From positions 682,001 to 746,000 of the forward strand of contig JAGKQI010000104.1 of NCBI GenBank assembly GCA_018806915.1: DNA of 64,000 bases. The letters are read 5' to 3'. The notes under the pieces were generated by a model. It searched no databases. It was given only the letters and a program-made list of their open reading frames with translations, and was not told the origin of the DNA. The position numbers and the translations under genes were made by a program. The stretch comes from Phytophthora colocasiae (taxonomy: Eukaryota; Oomycota; Peronosporomycetes; Peronosporales; Peronosporaceae). Shown here piece by piece: positions 60,354 through 64,000 of this stretch; position 1 is the first letter of the stretch, and the number at the start of each line of letters is the position of its first letter.

Positions 60354-60711
60354 AACTACCCAATTGCTTGACCAAGTGCGTATGTGTTTGTACCGCCCAT
60401 CGTTAGTCCACTTCCGTCGTTAATACCAATAAGTAAGGCGCTCCTCGGGCGTTTGTTGCCTTCATTTCCTTTAATCCTTCATCTCTTTCATGACTACTTG
60501 CCACTGTGTAGTACACCTGAATGAAAGAAGTTGTATCGTAGGACCTGGTAGACGTACACAAATGAATCTAAGAAGCATGACGGCAAAGAACTCAACGGAA
60601 GAAAAGCAACGCCGTTTGGGTAAGTTGTCACAATCCCTCTTCGTTGTCATTGGGCTACCAAAGCTTGCTTGAGGACGTCCCACGGGCTATTCAAACTCCG
60701 AACGAACGCAC
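60354..60711 (+). other. Convergent 3' intergenic region
   Basis: It lies between the ends of the reductase gene (plus) and the eL33 gene (minus). No gene seen; a 70-codon minus frame is not supported. Confidence 0.5.
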
Positions 60712-61047
60712 TTAAACGCGGCTGGGGTACAGCATGACGCGCACGCTCTTGCTGATGGCCTCGGCCGGGAGGTTCTTGGCGAACTTAGCACGCACGACGC
60801 CGTTGCTGCCGTGAGCACGCATCACCTTGCCCCACACGACGCGGAACTGGGAGCCGTTCTTCAGGGACTTGGCCTTGTAGATGTAGGCGATCTTCTTGCC
60901 CAGGTAGAAGTCCACGTCCTTCTTGTCGGTCAGGCCCTGGATCTTCACCAGCGCCGTGTGCGAGTACTGGTTGCGCAGGCCGCGCTTGTAGCCAAGGAAC
61001 ACACCCTTGACGTAGAGACGAGTAGGCTGACCAGCGGAAGCGACCAT
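60712..61047 (-). CDS. RPL35A: 60S ribosomal protein eL33 (L35Ae)
   Basis: 111 residues, single coding exon. It shows the family's motifs: R-L-Y-V-K-G-V-F-L-G-Y-K-R-G, then Y-L-G-K-K-I-A-Y-I-Y, then G-K-V-M-R-A-H-G-S-N-G-V-V-R-A-K-F, and the end V-M-L-Y-P-S. Length matches eL33. A 3' splice site (CCCACAG) stands 12 bp before the ATG, so a 5'-UTR intron is likely. Confidence 0.95.
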   Translation of the reverse strand: MVASAGQPTRLYVKGVFLGYKRGLRNQYSHTALVKIQGLTDKKDVDFYLGKKIAYIYKAKSLKNGSQFRVVWGKVMRAHGSNGVVRAKFAKNLPAEAISKSVRVMLYPSRV

Positions 61048-61706
61048 TTTAACGAAGTTCTGTGGGAAATCAAAGAACCGGTAAGTTAAATGTGCTGCAG
61101 TAGTAAATAATCCATTGGTCCATCCACCAAAACTAGTGCCTGCATCTCCTCCATATCCCCCTATTGAAGCTCAACATAAGAGAAAAGAGTCCTGTAATCT
61201 CGAGACTGTGGCCTTTGTCCTGTGTTAACGTCGTGCTGAGCTGCGTAGCATCTGAATGCGCCTCTGTCTGTCTGTATAGGGGGATACTGGAGGCCGATGG
61301 GGGGGGCATAAAGAGCGGCGGAGGCATGGGACTCGCTTAAGAGCTCCTCACGTACCAGTCGGATGAATTGGAGGGACTGAAGGTGTGGGCGGCGTCACGG
61401 GCTGCAGCAGAGTCTTGAGGCCCAATCGATTGGCGGCCAACGCCCAGTGGTGTTCACCTGCTGAAACTTATATTACCTGTTCAAAGCGATCGTCTTAGAT
61501 TAGTAATGTATTGAAAGATGAATTAGGATGGGGGAAGGGCATGTAGTTTTGCAGTTCAATACAAATGACAAGCTTAAATGATCCTAATTTAGGATATACC
61601 ATGGCTAGTGTGGTGCACTTACAAAAAATAGTATGGCTACAAAAGGCAACTTTTCCTCTTCAGCATGACAAGTTGCATTGGTATCTCTATCTTCATCTTC
61701 ATTCAT
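61048..61706 (+). other. Intergenic region, nothing recognised
   Basis: It contains the probable promoter and leader of eL33 and the 3' side of the helicase gene. Only short frames. Confidence 0.5.
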
Positions 61707-63773
61707 CTATTTCCCAGTCCCATTTTTCTTGGCGAAGAACGTTGGTGCCAACTCCACGAGCCACTCCTTTTCGATAACGAGTACCGATCGGATGTAGTGC
61801 TTGCTAGTGAACACCAGTTCGTTGTAGACTACCCACTTGGGCGGAGGGTTCCGCATGAAAAGTGACGATGACGGATGCACCTTGACGATCTCCGACCGAC
61901 CACACATGGTCTTGTACGCCGTCTTGGACCCTCCAAGACCCTCAGCAACGGACCGCATAGCTGTGTTAAGGAAGAAGCCGGCCACAATACTCTTCCGCAA
62001 CGGGTCGATATCTGGGAAGCTCGAGTCAATGGGTAGCTCTAGCTTCTCCAGATATCCTTTCAGTTGAAGCCGTACACTCTCTACGCGCGTCATGGCACGG
62101 TGGTTGATGTAGTGGTCGCGACACCATTTGTTGCGCTGCTTTGTGCCGCACTGCATGTACCCGTTGAAGACATTCAGAAGGGTGATCTGGTCTCCTTCGT
62201 AAGCAACGAAGCGTGCCCGAGACTGTGCTGCCTCAGCTTTCTTGTCACGGGGGGAATAAAAGATAGACTCGACAGACAGCATCGCCACGACACTTAACGC
62301 TTCTTCAGCACAGCCCAGCTCTGTAGCCTTTAGCAACATCACAGCATACATAGGCTCCACGGGAAGACCAGCCATCTGCCGACCTAGCGTCGTCAGTTTG
62401 CCCTTGGTGTCCAGACCGCCGAGAGCGTACAGTTTCTCAAGAGCCTTAATCAGAGACGTCTTTAACGGCTTCTCGATAAAGTCAAACCCCAGCACATCGT
62501 CAATGCCCATACACTTCAGCTGCAGCACCACGACCTCCAAACTTACACGCTGAATATCCGGGATTGCACGTTCTGGAAGCTGCTCGAAGGTCTCCTCCGG
62601 GAACAAACGGTAGCAAATACCAGGAGCCTCTCGACCAGCACGACCTGTACGCTGCCAAGCTTGCGCCTTAGACACCGACTCGGTCTGCAGCATCTCCATA
62701 CCACTTGAAGCAACGAACGAGCGCTGCTTGACAAGTCCAGTGTCCACGACGAAGCGGACACCGTTAATGGTAATCGAGGTTTCTGCAATATTCGTGGCGA
62801 GAATGACCTTGCGTACTCCTGAAGGTGCTGGCTCGAACACTTTCATCTGCTGCTCACGTGGCATGGCGGCGAAAATAGGACACACCATGAGCTTCAAAGC
62901 ATCGGCTGGCAGCGACCTGGCGTATTCTTCCAGCAAAGTCTCCAATGTCTCGATATCTTCTTGACCCGTCAAGAACACCAATATACTGCCATTACTCTTC
63001 TTCTCCTCCAGGTGAATCTGCAGTACCGCTACCAACGCCGAGTCGAGGTAATCAGGTTGTGTTTTGGCAGTGTAGAACACGTCAACCTGGAACATCCGTC
63101 CAGGGATCTGAATCACCGACGGTTTAAAGTCCTCAAAGAACCTTTTAAAGAGTGCTACATCCAGGGTAGCAGACATAACCACAACCTTGAGGTCTTTGCG
63201 CTTGCGCATCGCTCGTTTAACAATTCCAAACAGAATATCTGTCTGCAATGTCCGTTCGTGAGCTTCATCCAGAACCACAACCGAGTATCTGTCGAGGGTG
63301 GGGGATAGCAGCGCCTCTCGAACGAGCATACCGTCCGTCATAAACTTGAGTCTAGTGTTCTTAGACGTCGTATCATCAAATCGCACGCAGTAGCCGACAG
63401 AATCCCCCAATGACCCACGGTTTGCTTCTTCGCACACACGCTGGGCCACAGTAATGGCAGCAACACGACGCGGTTGCGTGATGGCTACACGAGCATGGGC
63501 ACGATCACTTTCCCAAATGTACTGGGGGATCTGTGTCGTCTTGCCACTGCCTGTTTCGCCAACGAGAATCACCACTTGATTGCCATTAACCGCTTCGATG
63601 ATTTTGCTGCGGTGCGCGTAAATGGGGAGACGTTGGCGAGTGCGCTGCAGTTCAGTGACAGCTGGGTTGCTGTTGTTGTGGCGGTGCTTCTTGTGGTGCT
63701 TGAAGCCTTGGATAGAGGACGGAATCGGACGCTTATGCTGCGCACCATGCTGGCCATGGCTGGGAATCGTCAT
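61707..63773 (-). CDS. DEAH-box RNA helicase (DHX33/Prp43-like)
   Basis: 688 residues from the ATG at 63771-63773; 36 further codons are open upstream. Helicase motifs in order: I G-E-T-G-S-G-K-T-T; Ia T-Q-P-R-R-V-A; II D-E-A-H; III S-A-T; IV L-V-F-L-T-G-Q-E-D; V A-T-N-I-A-E-T-S; VI Q-R-T-G-R-A-G-R. The HA2/winged-helix and OB-fold segments follow (Y-A-L-G-G-L-D; W-V-V-Y-N-E-L-V). A short basic His/Lys-rich N-terminus and the overall length (~700) resemble DHX33 or DHX35 more than the longer splicing DHX8 type. Expected to remodel RNA or RNP in the nucleus or nucleolus using ATP. The exact subfamily is uncertain. The last 227 bp of the window hold no gene. Confidence 0.9.
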   Translation of the reverse strand: MTIPSHGQHGAQHKRPIPSSIQGFKHHKKHRHNNSNPAVTELQRTRQRLPIYAHRSKIIEAVNGNQVVILVGETGSGKTTQIPQYIWESDRAHARVAITQPRRVAAITVAQRVCEEANRGSLGDSVGYCVRFDDTTSKNTRLKFMTDGMLVREALLSPTLDRYSVVVLDEAHERTLQTDILFGIVKRAMRKRKDLKVVVMSATLDVALFKRFFEDFKPSVIQIPGRMFQVDVFYTAKTQPDYLDSALVAVLQIHLEEKKSNGSILVFLTGQEDIETLETLLEEYARSLPADALKLMVCPIFAAMPREQQMKVFEPAPSGVRKVILATNIAETSITINGVRFVVDTGLVKQRSFVASSGMEMLQTESVSKAQAWQRTGRAGREAPGICYRLFPEETFEQLPERAIPDIQRVSLEVVVLQLKCMGIDDVLGFDFIEKPLKTSLIKALEKLYALGGLDTKGKLTTLGRQMAGLPVEPMYAVMLLKATELGCAEEALSVVAMLSVESIFYSPRDKKAEAAQSRARFVAYEGDQITLLNVFNGYMQCGTKQRNKWCRDHYINHRAMTRVESVRLQLKGYLEKLELPIDSSFPDIDPLRKSIVAGFFLNTAMRSVAEGLGGSKTAYKTMCGRSEIVKVHPSSSLFMRNPPPKWVVYNELVFTSKHYIRSVLVIEKEWLVELAPTFFAKKNGTGK

Positions 63774-64000
63774 GGTCAATTGACTGGAGGTAAGTGGCGA
63801 TACTGAGTCCAAGTGATTTGGAGTAATAGAGATAATGTGAAATGATTGGATGAAATTAAGCACAGTGCACTTCAACGTCATTGCTGACGAACTTCACGTA
63901 GGGCTGATCAAAAGTTTCATTTGCTTGACTCGTTACTGGAGCTCTCATTGGTTTTCAGCTACTGCATCACATTCGGCCTTTGCGCCCCATGGCATGCATA

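Noticed and set aside
60471..60683. 70-codon minus-strand ORF between convergent genes
   Set aside because: Both strands have similar short frames here and there is no supporting signal.
1..64000. CRISPR arrays, rRNA genes and bacterial-type operons
   Set aside because: None seen. Introns, ribosomal protein types and transposon classes show nuclear eukaryotic DNA.

Overview
The window reads as nuclear DNA of an oomycete, most likely a Phytophthora or close relative. Three things point there: short GT-AG introns (about 40-250 nt, mostly 60-80) in densely packed genes; protein types typical of the group (bacterial-type secreted solute-binding proteins, FLYWCH/MULE transposases, oomycete Copia and Gypsy elements); and an oomycete-like initiator motif (core TCATT followed by CAAACTTTC) upstream of the secreted genes. 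I cannot fix the species from sequence alone.

The left half (1 to about 29 kb) is a transposon-rich, gene-poor block. It holds a decaying cluster of bacterial-type solute-binding protein genes: a broken copy at the left edge, a second copy split by a Mutator-like (MULE) element, one intact copy at 13.4-14.5 kb, and a small relic at 35.7-35.9 kb. Around and inside this cluster sit two MULEs (one intact ORF, one dead), two Copia elements, one 8.3 kb chromodomain Gypsy element on the minus strand, a LINE remnant and tRNA-headed SINE-like repeats. The Gypsy element is nested in a SINE-like repeat and Copia-2 abuts the same repeat. LTR pairs are almost identical, so these insertions look recent. 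The most unusual item is a long open frame (603 codons, plus a probable continuation) on the strand opposite to the Gypsy gag-pol, filling the 1.5 kb between the end of the sense coding region and the 3' LTR.

The right half (about 29.5-64 kb) is gene-dense housekeeping DNA. In order: an OCA/Siw14-type phosphatase-like protein lacking the catalytic arginine, a double-length RanGAP-like LRR protein, a single-pass membrane protein, a secreted seven-repeat protein, an F-box/SPRY gene, a small island of MITEs and gene fragments (40-44 kb), two more F-box/SPRY paralogues (one frameshifted), a coiled-coil protein, a 1,221-residue ArfGAP-DENN-IQ fusion, ribosomal protein eL27, an F-box/LRR protein, a ferric-reductase-type flavocytochrome, ribosomal protein eL33 and a DEAH-box RNA helicase. 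Exon structures were built by hand from splice sites, with phases checked by exon-length arithmetic.

The contrast between the halves fits the two-speed layout described for Phytophthora genomes: secreted-protein genes turn over among young transposons, next to a stable block of conserved cellular genes.
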